NCBI RefSeq assembly: GCF_002260525.1
Contig: NZ_MRYI01000019.1
Span: forward strand, 1-64,000
Origin: Hahella sp. CCB-MM4
Lineage (GTDB): Bacteria; Pseudomonadota; Gammaproteobacteria; Pseudomonadales; Oleiphilaceae
Reading direction: 5' to 3'
Length of the DNA stretch: 64,000 nucleotides
Notes under the pieces: generated by a model
What the model saw: only the letters and a program-made list of their open reading frames with translations
The model's database searches: none
What the model was told of the DNA's origin: nothing
In this document: positions 37,620 through 46,549 of the stretch, piece after piece
How the letters are laid out: every line of letters begins with the position of its first letter
How positions within the stretch are numbered: the first letter of the stretch is position 1
Program-made: the position numbers and the translations under genes

Positions 37620-38564
37620 TCAGCTCAGTGTGGTCTTCAGAATTTCCACTACCAGATTCTGGTAATTCAGCCCTGCTGCTTCTGCTGCCATAGGGGTGAG
37701 GCTCTCCCGATTCATTCCTGGAGCTGAGTTCACCTCAAGGACCCAAGGTTGTCCGGCATCATCCAGAATGATGTCAACCCTTCCCCAGCCCCTGCAGTCC
37801 AGCGCATCAAACGCTTTAAGGGCGAGATTCTTCACGGTCTGTTCCAATGCATCAGAGAGCCCGCAAGGAAGCAGGAATTGATTGTCATCTTCAAGATACT
37901 TGGCCTGATAATCATAGTACTCTCTTCCAGGTTTCACCCCAACGACCGGTAAGGCGTTGCCATCCAGAATAGCGACGGTGTATTCGCTGCCTGGAATCCA
38001 CTTCTCGGCGAACACCAGACTGTCATATTCTGCGGCTTCCCGATAGGCGGCCTCCAGCTGTTCCGCTGTCGTGACCCGACACATGCCGATACTGGAGCCT
38101 TCATGAGCCGGCTTCACCATGGCAGGCCCTCCAAACCAGGACATGACGGCTGCCCAATCTGTTTCCTTGCTTAAGAGTTGATAGGGGGCGCTGGCGACAT
38201 TCACAGAATCCCATACCTGTTTCGCCTTTAATTTGTTCATGGCCAGTGCAGAAGCAAGTATGCCGCTCCCGGTGTAGGGTTTGCCCAGCAGCTCCAAGGT
38301 GCCTTGGATGGAACCGTCTTCTCCGCCTCTGCCATGCAGGGCAATAAAGGCACGGTCATACTGTTCGGTGATCAAAGGGGACAGACTTTCACGGGGATCT
38401 ACCATGAAGCAGTCGATGCCGGCGTCTTTGAGGGCGCCGAGGACGTTTCTGCCGCTATCCAGTGAAATGTCCCGCTCAGCGGAAGATCCGCCGGAGAGGA
38501 CCATGACACGGCCAAAGCTTTGGTGATCGAAGGCTTCATCAGGTTTGCTTGAGTATTGTTCCAT
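37620..38564 (-). CDS. D-alanine-D-alanine ligase-type ATP-grasp enzyme
   Basis: A 314-aa ATP-grasp ligase. It shows GGSSAERDISLDSGRNV at the N-terminus, HGRGGEDGSIQGTLELLGKPYTG and VKPAHEGSSIGM in the middle, and RVDIILDD...LEVNSAPGM metal-binding motifs near the end. These match Ddl, which joins D-Ala to D-Ala for the cell wall. The gene is not in a dcw cell-wall cluster but lies between a DapF-like epimerase and an MFS protein. It may therefore be a second, dedicated dipeptide ligase with another substrate. ATG 38564 is preferred to the upstream start at 38612. Confidence 0.88.
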   Translation of the reverse strand: MEQYSSKPDEAFDHQSFGRVMVLSGGSSAERDISLDSGRNVLGALKDAGIDCFMVDPRESLSPLITEQYDRAFIALHGRGGEDGSIQGTLELLGKPYTGSGILASALAMNKLKAKQVWDSVNVASAPYQLLSKETDWAAVMSWFGGPAMVKPAHEGSSIGMCRVTTAEQLEAAYREAAEYDSLVFAEKWIPGSEYTVAILDGNALPVVGVKPGREYYDYQAKYLEDDNQFLLPCGLSDALEQTVKNLALKAFDALDCRGWGRVDIILDDAGQPWVLEVNSAPGMNRESLTPMAAEAAGLNYQNLVVEILKTTLS

Positions 38565-38668
38565 AATCTTTTCCCATGTATGTAGAGATGTGCCCAATGA
38601 GCCATTTCCCATTGGACAGGGGTTACCTCGGGTAGCGCCCTTCCTGAATAAAATGTCGACCTGTGTCG

Positions 38669-39913
38669 TTACACGTTTTGCAGGAATCTTTTCCAGCTTA
38701 GGCTGGTGGTGGGAGGGCCCAATGAAAGTGTTTGCATGACACTTTCATTAAAATTACTTTCCTGAGAGTAGTCATCGTCGTGCTGATGATTAATTCGGAA
38801 AGGAGGTGTGCTGTATCTTCCTTCGAACAGATAATAGGGATTGGTGGTCAGCTTCCAGCCGGTGGCAGTGTGTTGAATCCGGATGCCGGCTTCTGCTTCC
38901 TGTTGGCAGCGCATCGGAATGAGATCGATGCTGGAGAAGTCCAGATCGAACAGCTCCTGCGCCACAAGGGCAACGGCCAGTGCGCCGGTACAACAGGCGT
39001 GGGTCTCGCGGTTGATGCCACGTTCAAAACAGCGGTTTTCGACCATACCCAGATGATTGATCCGTGCAAAGTTCACGCTGATTCCTTCGGGGAACAGGTT
39101 CTGACACCTTTTATTGATGTAGTAACCTATTCTATGAACAAGAGAACCGCCCATTCCTTTGCGGGAATCCTGAGGCTTTTCTCCATTGACGGTAGAACCG
39201 AAGATCAGGTCTGACAGTCCGGAAATGGAAAAATCCAGATCAGGGAAAATCACCATGTGAGGCTCTCCGGTAAATACCAGATACCCTCTCAGGGTCAGCC
39301 GCCCTTCCGGAATGTATTCCTGAAAGTCCGTTGCCCGGAAGTTGATCGTCAGCTCGTTGATGACATCAATGGCACTGCTCAATGCTGAAAGGTTGTTGGT
39401 CGATATCAGCTTTGCCGGCATTTTGCGCGGGTTCCCCAGGTTAACCCAGCTTCCGTCCATACCGTCACTCCCTATAGTCACTGCGTTTGGTTGTGACATG
39501 GGAATTTCGGTCATGATCGTCGTTGAGGTGATCTGGTAGGTCCGTCGCAGGTAGTCCGCCACACAAATAAGGCCATTGCCGCAGCATGCAGCTTCATCAC
39601 CATTCGGTTCAAACATCCTGAAGACAAAGTCCGCCGGAGGAATCACCGGGAGCTTTTTCCAGTACTGCCTGGCTTTCATGATGGAGGTCATGGTCTTAAA
39701 GGTGGGGGTCTGAATGACCAGCAGATTATCGCAACCGATACCAAATGAGGTGCTGGTTGCTTTGCCGGCAAACTCTGACCAACCCTCCTCGGCAAGAGGA
39801 GAGGATTGAGTGGCATCAACGATTACAAAGTTGTTGCCACAAGAGGTGTATTTTACAAAAGGAATCGTCCCTGACGCCGCATCTATAACTCCTTCATAGT
39901 CGTCACATGACAT
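38669..39913 (-). CDS. Diaminopimelate epimerase-like amino-acid racemase
   Basis: A 414-aa member of the PLP-independent DapF/two-cysteine epimerase fold. Both catalytic Cys motifs are present: AACCGNGLICVADYL near residue 112 and HACCTGALAVAL near 308, the counterparts of CGNGAR and ACGTGA. SCGNNFVIVD near residue 24 matches the DapF opening. It is about 140 aa longer than housekeeping DapF, with extra sequence after about residue 60 and at the C terminus. With a Ddl-type ligase and an MFS protein downstream, it may supply a D-amino acid for a secreted dipeptide or metallophore. This is inference; the substrate is unknown. Confidence 0.78.
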   Translation of the reverse strand: MSCDDYEGVIDAASGTIPFVKYTSCGNNFVIVDATQSSPLAEEGWSEFAGKATSTSFGIGCDNLLVIQTPTFKTMTSIMKARQYWKKLPVIPPADFVFRMFEPNGDEAACCGNGLICVADYLRRTYQITSTTIMTEIPMSQPNAVTIGSDGMDGSWVNLGNPRKMPAKLISTNNLSALSSAIDVINELTINFRATDFQEYIPEGRLTLRGYLVFTGEPHMVIFPDLDFSISGLSDLIFGSTVNGEKPQDSRKGMGGSLVHRIGYYINKRCQNLFPEGISVNFARINHLGMVENRCFERGINRETHACCTGALAVALVAQELFDLDFSSIDLIPMRCQQEAEAGIRIQHTATGWKLTTNPYYLFEGRYSTPPFRINHQHDDDYSQESNFNESVMQTLSLGPPTTSLSWKRFLQNV

Positions 39914-40457
39914 ACAAGACTCCTTTTAGTGTGATTGCGTACATCCCGCCATTGAACATAGCACGGGAAGGGGGGACTTCCAGAAAGTTTCAGTGTTAAA
40001 ACGCAATAATTGGTAAGTAAAAATTATCTACGGTAATCCTTATTTATGTGACTTCTTGTCATAAAAATGCAAATCCCGATACTGTCTAACTTTATGATGG
40101 TAAATGATTTTTATGGTTTTATGATGGCCAGATTCGCAAAAAGTGAATGAGTTGGAATTTTTTAATGACGAATGCCTGTTTTTTGCAGGGGGAGAAGCAT
40201 TTGGATCAAGGATGAAGGGCAACGAAGCCAGCTGGAAACTGAGCTGGTGACAAAAAATTCTGGCATGACAGAGGTTGGCCGTTAAAAAAATATTAAATTT
40301 CCTGACAGTGTCTGTAACAGAATGGCGGGTGGAGTAGAGTTAAAGAAAAGTTGGGGAGGGGCCATGGCCGCATATGCTGCCGGTTACCTTTTATTTCAAA
40401 ACCTCTGAGGAAAAGATGGAAAGGCTCCGCATATCGGAGCCTTTGTATCGCAAAGGA
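39914..40457. other. Intergenic region between the racemase and gbpA
   Basis: A 540-bp AT-rich gap with no supported gene. It includes the gbpA terminator at 40420-40444 and probably the promoter of the racemase-ligase-MFS unit. Confidence 0.45.
40420..40444 (-). terminator. Terminator of gbpA
   Basis: Perfect 10-bp stem AAAGGCTCCG / CGGAGCCTTT with a 5-base loop, 14 bases after the gbpA stop. On the minus strand a TTT-CCATC-TTTT stretch follows. Confidence 0.8.
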
Positions 40458-41894
40458 TTATTGATCCAGATCCCACGCATCCCGCCAGTAAGCACCTACT
40501 CCTGGTTCATAGTGGTTGGCGTTCGGGGAATATATCGTGCACCACCCGCTATAGGGGAATGGTTTGCAGCGATAAACTTTTCCGTCTCTGGCAAGTACCC
40601 GGGTCCCTTCTTTATATAAGCTCAGGCTATCAGGGTACTCGTAGTCATAGTCTCCATCCGGAGGCGTTGTGTCGTCTCCGTCCTTCAGCAGGAAGCCCTG
40701 GGTTTTCTGCAGTACTTTGCCGTCCTCGCTCTCACCTTTGATAACCAGTGAGTGAGCACCTGCTTCGGCCTTCTCAATATCGATCAGGAAGTTATACGTT
40801 GTGTTGTCAACGCTCGCTTCGGCAAACCCGGCAGCTGAACCATCAGGTGCATATATGTAAGCACTGACTTTCATGTTGGTGTTGGTCGACACGGTAAAGT
40901 CTACCGCAGCCATTCCGGATTCAATGGTATATTCACCTTTGACGCCTGTGAGTTCCAACTGTGGTTCCGTTGTATCGCCTTTGACGATCTCCACCTCGAC
41001 CCGCCCGATGTCGCTGTCCGCTTTGGAGAAAATGTCGTTCTGGCCATAGGCGGGGACAATGTCTCCCTGTTTGTTTAACTTCCCTGCGCGTATCGCATCA
41101 GACTCTTTGTTAATGGCGGAGGCGAGCAGGAACGGCCACTGATCCTTCCGGCCTTCATCGGCAGAATTGATTGCCAATACTGTCTGTAACCCCGAGTTTT
41201 CGCCTGTGGCGTCGAACACACGGGTTTTAACCTGGTCGCCGGGCAGCAGATCGATGGAAGGGTTAATGTCGCCGATATCCTGCCATGGGGATGGGTCGGT
41301 AGGATTATCCCCACCAAAATCTACATCAACCACCTGGTAGAAACTGTTGACCGTGTCGCCCACATCCCATACTCCCAGAATAACCTGGTAACCATTGCGG
41401 GAGGGGACATCGCAGTTGTGGGTTAAGTCAGTGGGCGGGCGCTGGTTGTTGCCCTGGTAACTACAAAAAGGCTGTGATTCAAATGAGCTCCGGGTCAGTG
41501 GTGCATTCGGGTTCCAGCCTTCTTTGGTGATGTAATAACGCCAGTCTCTGGTGGCATGATTGGCGGTGAAATGCCACTGGAAGGTATTGGAACCTGCCTG
41601 CATGGGGAGCTTGTTCCAGCGGTTGACGGACTGTTCGTCCAGTTCTGAAAAGTGAGATACTCCGGCGCTCGCGATTTTGCCGTCTGAAGGGCCGGTTTCA
41701 GGATAGCGATCCGGACCTTCAACACTCTGTGGTTCCCATTGAACGGCGCCACAGTTCACGTTGTCTCCAAGCTTACATTGGTAGGAGCGGGAGGCCGGGC
41801 TGGAAATGTAACCATGTGCGAGTACATCCTGAGCAATGAACGGCAATGTGATCAGGCACCCGAGTACGAGTTTTTTGGTATTTAATTTGTTCAC
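40458..41894 (-). CDS. gbpA: GbpA-type chitin-active LPMO
   Basis: A 478-aa secreted AA10 lytic polysaccharide monooxygenase with the GbpA layout. After the signal peptide (cleavage at LA-HGY, residue 26/27) the mature protein begins with the copper-binding His27. The second copper His is His113 in TANHATRDW. The AA10 domain runs to about 210, followed by two GbpA middle domains (to about 405) and a C-terminal CBM73-like chitin-binding module (YKEGTRVLARDGKVYRCKPF). It cleaves chitin or binds GlcNAc surfaces. GTG 41894 with AGAGG is preferred, because earlier starts would place extra residues before the signal peptide. Confidence 0.92.
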   Translation of the reverse strand: MNKLNTKKLVLGCLITLPFIAQDVLAHGYISSPASRSYQCKLGDNVNCGAVQWEPQSVEGPDRYPETGPSDGKIASAGVSHFSELDEQSVNRWNKLPMQAGSNTFQWHFTANHATRDWRYYITKEGWNPNAPLTRSSFESQPFCSYQGNNQRPPTDLTHNCDVPSRNGYQVILGVWDVGDTVNSFYQVVDVDFGGDNPTDPSPWQDIGDINPSIDLLPGDQVKTRVFDATGENSGLQTVLAINSADEGRKDQWPFLLASAINKESDAIRAGKLNKQGDIVPAYGQNDIFSKADSDIGRVEVEIVKGDTTEPQLELTGVKGEYTIESGMAAVDFTVSTNTNMKVSAYIYAPDGSAAGFAEASVDNTTYNFLIDIEKAEAGAHSLVIKGESEDGKVLQKTQGFLLKDGDDTTPPDGDYDYEYPDSLSLYKEGTRVLARDGKVYRCKPFPYSGWCTIYSPNANHYEPGVGAYWRDAWDLDQ

Positions 41895-42042
41895 GGTGAA
41901 TCCTCTCTCTGTATATTGGTAGAGTCCTTTACTCAAGGAGGAAGAGGTATCATATAACGCTGTTAAAATAAGTAATATCGGCAATTTATCTGATGTTTGT
42001 AAGACCTGGAGATAAAAGGGCTAATGAAATTGTTCTATGCAA

Positions 42043-42065
42043 TTGGCATGCTTTTGGTATGCCAA
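42043..42065. promoter_or_regulatory. Inverted repeat upstream of gbpA
   Basis: TTGGCAT at 42043-42049 and ATGCCAA at 42059-42065, about 150 bases upstream of gbpA. It is a candidate regulator site for chitin-responsive expression. Confidence 0.35.
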
Positions 42066-42178
42066 ATAAAACAATATGTATTTTAATGGTATCTTTTTGG
42101 CTGTGGCTGAATTCGGCCAAAAGAGATTAAATGGCTGGCTGAAATGGGTCTTCACGGATTGAGGTGGTGTTGCCGGAA

Positions 42179-42646
42179 TCATCCATGGTCGTCTGAGGGC
42201 GGCAGATTTCCGGTGTTAAGCAAAGCGTCGCTGAAAGCTTCTGCCCCGGGACCCAGGGGCTGGCCGAAACTGAATTCTATATAATTTCCGTTCGGGTCCT
42301 GTACGCCACAGTAGTAGCCTACAGGGAAGGGATTTTCTCGCGGGGGCCAGATCAGGCAGCCGGCGGATTCTGCTTGTTGGGCAATTCTGTCCACAGCCTC
42401 CCGACTTTCCAGAGCAAAACCGAAATGCCGGTAGTCGGTATCTGACAGATGAAGGTCATCTCCTCCATTCATCAGCACAAAGATAAAGTCCTTTTCACGC
42501 CCAGGCTCGGCCATCCAGACAATCGATGTTGCTCCATGGTCCCGGCGATGAAATGCCTTCATTCCACAGTAATTACTATAAAACTGGATACAGGCATCGA
42601 GGTTCCGGACATGAAGGGCGATGTGGGTCATTCTGGGGCAATGCAT
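42179..42646 (-). CDS. Glyoxalase/dioxygenase-fold (VOC) protein
   Basis: A 155-aa vicinal-oxygen-chelate protein. It opens with MTHIALHVRNLDACIQFY, typical of glyoxalase I-like metalloenzymes, and carries RHFGFALES and GVQDPNGNYIEFSF, which include likely metal ligands (His in MTHIAL and Glu in YIEFSF). The frame is open further upstream, but ATG 42646 with AGGAGA eight bases away fits the fold start. The substrate is unknown; VOC proteins include dioxygenases, isomerases and resistance proteins. Confidence 0.8.
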   Translation of the reverse strand: MHCPRMTHIALHVRNLDACIQFYSNYCGMKAFHRRDHGATSIVWMAEPGREKDFIFVLMNGGDDLHLSDTDYRHFGFALESREAVDRIAQQAESAGCLIWPPRENPFPVGYYCGVQDPNGNYIEFSFGQPLGPGAEAFSDALLNTGNLPPSDDHG

Positions 42647-42830
42647 GAACGATCTCCTGAGTAAATGGGGAGATGTTGTCACATGAAAGCAGAGCCATGG
42701 GCGAGTGAAGCCTGAGATCATGTGAGGCTGAGCTTCATCGTACCTCTTAACGACGCTGCCCCGCAATTTATCCGGAATTATGGTCTAGAATTAAAGGGTC
42801 TTCCGCTTTAAATCCGGATCGATAACGCAG

Positions 42831-43676
42831 ATGGTTGTTCCGATGCGCAACCTCCTTTCCAGGATTCTTGTGCCTGTTCTATGTTTGAATCTGGCTGCAG
42901 TTGACGGGCTGGCAGCCGACAGCAAGATCAGGGTACCTGTTGTCACTCTTGCCACTCTCGACTGGGAACCCTATGTCGGGCAGGATATGGATAGCTATGG
43001 GTATGTGTATGAATTAGTGACCCAGGCTTTCGCACGGGGAGGTTACAAAGCCAGAACTCAGTTCTATCCCTGGGCCAGGGCATTGGATACGACCCAGCGA
43101 GGGAAGGTCGATGCCCTGTTTCCTGAGTATTATTCTGCTTCCCGATTAGGGGATTTTGCCTATTCCGACCCTTTCTTAGGCGGCCCGGTTGGCTTTTATA
43201 TGCGTAGGGACAGTGGAATTGAGTTTTCCATTGATCCGCGTCTGGATCAGCAGTCGGCTCTGATGGGACTGAGTCAGTATAAATTTGGCGTGGTCAGGGG
43301 ATATCTGAATACTGATGCTTTTGATAATGCCGACTTCCTGTACAAGGAAGAAGTCACCGATGATCTCACCAACCTGCAGCGTCTGTATCACAACCGCGTG
43401 CAGTTGATCTTTATCGACAAATTTGTCGCGGAATATCTGATTAACAACCACTTACCCCAGTACAAAAAAGTGTTGGCCTTTCTGGATCCCCCACTGGAGA
43501 TCAAATATCTGTATGTCGCTTTCTCCAAAAAGGTGCCTGACTATGAGCAGAAGCTAAACGCCTTCAACCGTGGACTCAAGGACATTCAAAGAGACGGGAC
43601 TATGGAAGACATATATTCCCGTCATGGATTCAAGGAAGTGCTTTGGTATCAAGGCGAAATCTCACGAGTGAGGTAG
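42831..43676 (+). CDS. Periplasmic solute-binding protein, amino-acid family 3
   Basis: A 281-aa exported protein of the type 3 periplasmic binding protein family. The signal peptide precedes ADSKIRVPVV. The first lobe has WEPYVGQDMDSYGYVYELVTQAFARGGY and FYPWARALDTTQRGKVDALFPEYYS, typical of this fold. The second lobe includes VVRGYLNT and LIFIDKFVAEYLI. No transporter genes adjoin it. It could be an orphan receptor or serve a transporter elsewhere. It is convergent with fadE, with 22 bases between stops. Confidence 0.78.
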   Translation: MVVPMRNLLSRILVPVLCLNLAAVDGLAADSKIRVPVVTLATLDWEPYVGQDMDSYGYVYELVTQAFARGGYKARTQFYPWARALDTTQRGKVDALFPEYYSASRLGDFAYSDPFLGGPVGFYMRRDSGIEFSIDPRLDQQSALMGLSQYKFGVVRGYLNTDAFDNADFLYKEEVTDDLTNLQRLYHNRVQLIFIDKFVAEYLINNHLPQYKKVLAFLDPPLEIKYLYVAFSKKVPDYEQKLNAFNRGLKDIQRDGTMEDIYSRHGFKEVLWYQGEISRVR

Positions 43677-43698
43677 GCTGTCACCATTGTTCGTCTGG

Positions 43699-46134
43699 TC
43701 AATCTGACTGGGTGATAGGCAGTTCCTCGGGATGGAAATGATCCACTTGAATAGCATCGTCCACTGCCGCTGCGGCTTCAGCAATTTTTTTGGATTCGGA
43801 TTCTGTGAGTATTTTCAGCTCACGGGCTTGTTGCAACAATTCCTCCAATGGCAGATTTTCGTCCAGTCGATTGTCCTTGAGCGCCTGTTTGAGAGTTTTC
43901 TCTGCCGACTCTGCTGCAGTCTTGAGCAGGAAGGCATTTTCCACCCGTCCTATGGGATCATCGGGCTGGGTGCTTCGATAAACGCCGTCTACCAGTCTGT
44001 CCCTGGCTACAGAAGGTCTTAGCAGTAGTTCGGCGATAGCGTCTTCTGTGAGGTCATCTGCTGGTTCCATGTGACGTCCGAGTGGAAAAATCACGGTCCT
44101 CATGAATATTGCCAGCAGCGGTGAAGGGTAATTTTTTAACGTTTCATGCAGTGCCTGCTGGATATTGTAGAGACAGTGTTTAACAGACCAGTCGAGCAGA
44201 GGCACGTCTTCCCGGGGGCATTGATCATCGTGGAAACGTTTTATAACCGTCGACGCGAGATACAGATAGCTCAGGCAGTCTCCCAGTCTTGCAGAGGTTT
44301 TTTCCCGGCGCTTGAGATCTCCACCCAGGGCCATCAGTGTGACATCGCTCAACAAGGCAAATGCCGCGGCAAAGCGTGTCAGATGCTGGAAATAGCGCTT
44401 GGTGCTGGGATGGTGTTCCGGAACTTCCGCAATCAAACTGCCGGTTAGACCAAGCATCAGGCTTTTTCCGGTAAGCTGAACATTGCGATGGATATGCTTG
44501 AAGAAGACGTGATCGAAGGCCTGGAGTCCCTTTTCCCGATCTTCCATTTGAACCGCTTCCATCTCTGAGAGCAGATAGGGGTGGGAGCGAATGGAGCCCT
44601 GTCCAAAGATCATCAGGCTACGGGTAAGAATGTTGGCTCCTTCGACGGTAATGCTGATAGGAATCGCCTGGTAGACCCGGGCAATGTAGTTTCGAGGACC
44701 CTTGATGACTCCTCGGCCCGCATGAATGTCCATTGCATGGCCGACAACTTTGCGCATTTTTTCCGTGTTGTGATATTTCAGGATCGCGGAAGGGACTGAG
44801 GGTTTTTCCCCCTGGTCCAGTAGACCGGCGGTCAGACAGCGAGCGCTGTCCATGATATAGGTGAGGCCACCGATGGGTGCCAGGGCTTCCTTGACCCCCT
44901 CAAAAAAGCCTATGGGTAAGCCGAACTGCTCTCTGATTCGGGCATAGGCCCCGGATGTCAGACTGGATAATTTTCCTGCGCCGGTGGCCAGTGCCGGTAG
45001 GGAAATGGCGCGTCCCACGGCCAGGCAGTTCATCAGCATCATCCAGCCTTTGCCGATAAAGTCTTCGCCACCAATGAGATAATCCAGCGGTACAAAAACA
45101 TCCTTGCCCCAGGTTGGCCCGTTCATGAACACGGTATTCAATGGCAAGTGGCGGGCGCCGGTCTGCACCCCGGGAGTATTAGTCGGGATAAGTGCACAGG
45201 TCACCCCGCGATCGACAACGTCACTTAACAGCTTGTCCGGGTCATAGACTTTGAATGCCAGGCCGAGAATCGTGGCAACGGGGGCGAGGGTGATATAGCG
45301 TTTGTTCCAGTTCAGACGCAAGCCGATCACTTCTTTTCCTTCCCATTCCCCCTTACATACGATGCCTGTATCGGGTATAGCCCCGGCATCTGATCCGGCT
45401 TGGGGACCGGTGAGCGCAAAACAGGGTATTTCCTGTCCTTTGGCCAGCCGCGGAAGATAGTAGTCCCGTTGCTTCTGGGTTCCATAATGCATGAGCAGTT
45501 CTGCCGGGCCCAGTGAATTGGGCACCATGACCGTGACCGCTGCGGTGATGCTTCGGGTCGCGATTTTCATGACCGCGGTGGAATGGGCGAGGGCGGAAAG
45601 CTCCAGGCCTCCGTATTTTTTCGGCACGATCATGCCGAAGAATCCGTTGTCCTTGATGAACTGCCAAATTTCCGGGGGCAGATCGTAACGCTCATGGGTG
45701 ATTTCCCAATCGTTCAGCCTGGTGCAAAGGTCGTTGACCGGACCATTGATAAAGGCCTTTTCCGATTCGGATAGTTCCGGCTTGGGAAGATTGAGCAGAT
45801 GGTGCCAATTGGGCAGACCGCTGAATAATTCTCCATCCCAACTGACCGTGCCGGCTGCGATGGCTTCTTTTTCGGTATCGGATAGTCCCGGCAGGACTTT
45901 CCTGACCCAATCGAATATTCGGGTGGTCAGGTATTGTTTTCTGATGTCGGGAAGGTTCAGTAAGGTGATTGCGGCAATATAGGCCGCCCAGAGAACCAAT
46001 AGCCCCATGAGGCTGGGATCTATCAGACTGTAAAGCAGGATGCCGATCGTCAGCAGTAGACTCCAGGCAATGGCTTCTCCCCCCAGATACGCAAGAATCA
46101 GAGCTGCCAGTATAAACAGCAGAAATAACGCCAT
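43699..46134 (-). CDS. fadE: Acyl-CoA dehydrogenase
   Basis: An 811-aa membrane-associated acyl-CoA dehydrogenase, the first enzyme of fatty acid beta-oxidation. The length matches E. coli-type FadE. It has an N-terminal hydrophobic region (about 1-55), the acyl-CoA dehydrogenase core (PKKYGGLELSALAHS, FALTGPQAGSDAGAIPD), and the FadE C-terminal extension of about 280 aa. It is monocistronic. No fad genes neighbour it. Confidence 0.94.
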   Translation of the reverse strand: MALFLLFILAALILAYLGGEAIAWSLLLTIGILLYSLIDPSLMGLLVLWAAYIAAITLLNLPDIRKQYLTTRIFDWVRKVLPGLSDTEKEAIAAGTVSWDGELFSGLPNWHHLLNLPKPELSESEKAFINGPVNDLCTRLNDWEITHERYDLPPEIWQFIKDNGFFGMIVPKKYGGLELSALAHSTAVMKIATRSITAAVTVMVPNSLGPAELLMHYGTQKQRDYYLPRLAKGQEIPCFALTGPQAGSDAGAIPDTGIVCKGEWEGKEVIGLRLNWNKRYITLAPVATILGLAFKVYDPDKLLSDVVDRGVTCALIPTNTPGVQTGARHLPLNTVFMNGPTWGKDVFVPLDYLIGGEDFIGKGWMMLMNCLAVGRAISLPALATGAGKLSSLTSGAYARIREQFGLPIGFFEGVKEALAPIGGLTYIMDSARCLTAGLLDQGEKPSVPSAILKYHNTEKMRKVVGHAMDIHAGRGVIKGPRNYIARVYQAIPISITVEGANILTRSLMIFGQGSIRSHPYLLSEMEAVQMEDREKGLQAFDHVFFKHIHRNVQLTGKSLMLGLTGSLIAEVPEHHPSTKRYFQHLTRFAAAFALLSDVTLMALGGDLKRREKTSARLGDCLSYLYLASTVIKRFHDDQCPREDVPLLDWSVKHCLYNIQQALHETLKNYPSPLLAIFMRTVIFPLGRHMEPADDLTEDAIAELLLRPSVARDRLVDGVYRSTQPDDPIGRVENAFLLKTAAESAEKTLKQALKDNRLDENLPLEELLQQARELKILTESESKKIAEAAAAVDDAIQVDHFHPEELPITQSD

Positions 46135-46549
46135 GTCATCCTCCTTGGATGTCTCGAGAAGTTCGTGCTGATCTTTTCTTGGTATTCTCTCGGTACAGGC
46201 TTAATCCGACGTTGCCATATCATAGGGCTGAATGCCGATATTTCCATTACCCTAACATCGTGAATGAGAAGAATAAACGGCTTCTTCACCGGCGGTCGTT
46301 CTGTTCCTGAACGCAATACGATGGGGAGAAGCCAGTGGGTGAATCTGTATGGCTGTTAATGTCAGGCGGGAGTGAGAATTCCAGGCAGAAGTAAGATGTG
46401 TAAAAACGCCAGTTAAGGAAAACGGACAGACACAGGCTGGAGATAAAACTCGGTAGAGAGAAATTGACCAGAGAGAAAGGCTGGTAGAAAGTAAGCTGAG
46501 AAAGATAAAAGGGCAGGATCTAGGGTTGATCCTGCCCCTGGTGAGGAAC
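46135..46549. other. Intergenic region between fadE and the P450 gene
   Basis: A 415-bp gap. It holds the P450 operon terminator near 46511 and, upstream of it on the minus strand, about six degraded copies of a 16-bp CTTTCTCTCTACCAG-like unit (about 46410-46500). The rest probably carries the fadE promoter. Confidence 0.5.
46507..46537 (-). terminator. Terminator of the aromatic biosynthesis operon
   Basis: Perfect 10-bp stem GGGCAGGATC / GATCCTGCCC with a 7-base loop. On the minus strand it is followed by TTTTATCTTT. It lies 12 bases after the P450 stop and marks the end of the minus-strand cluster. Confidence 0.85.
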
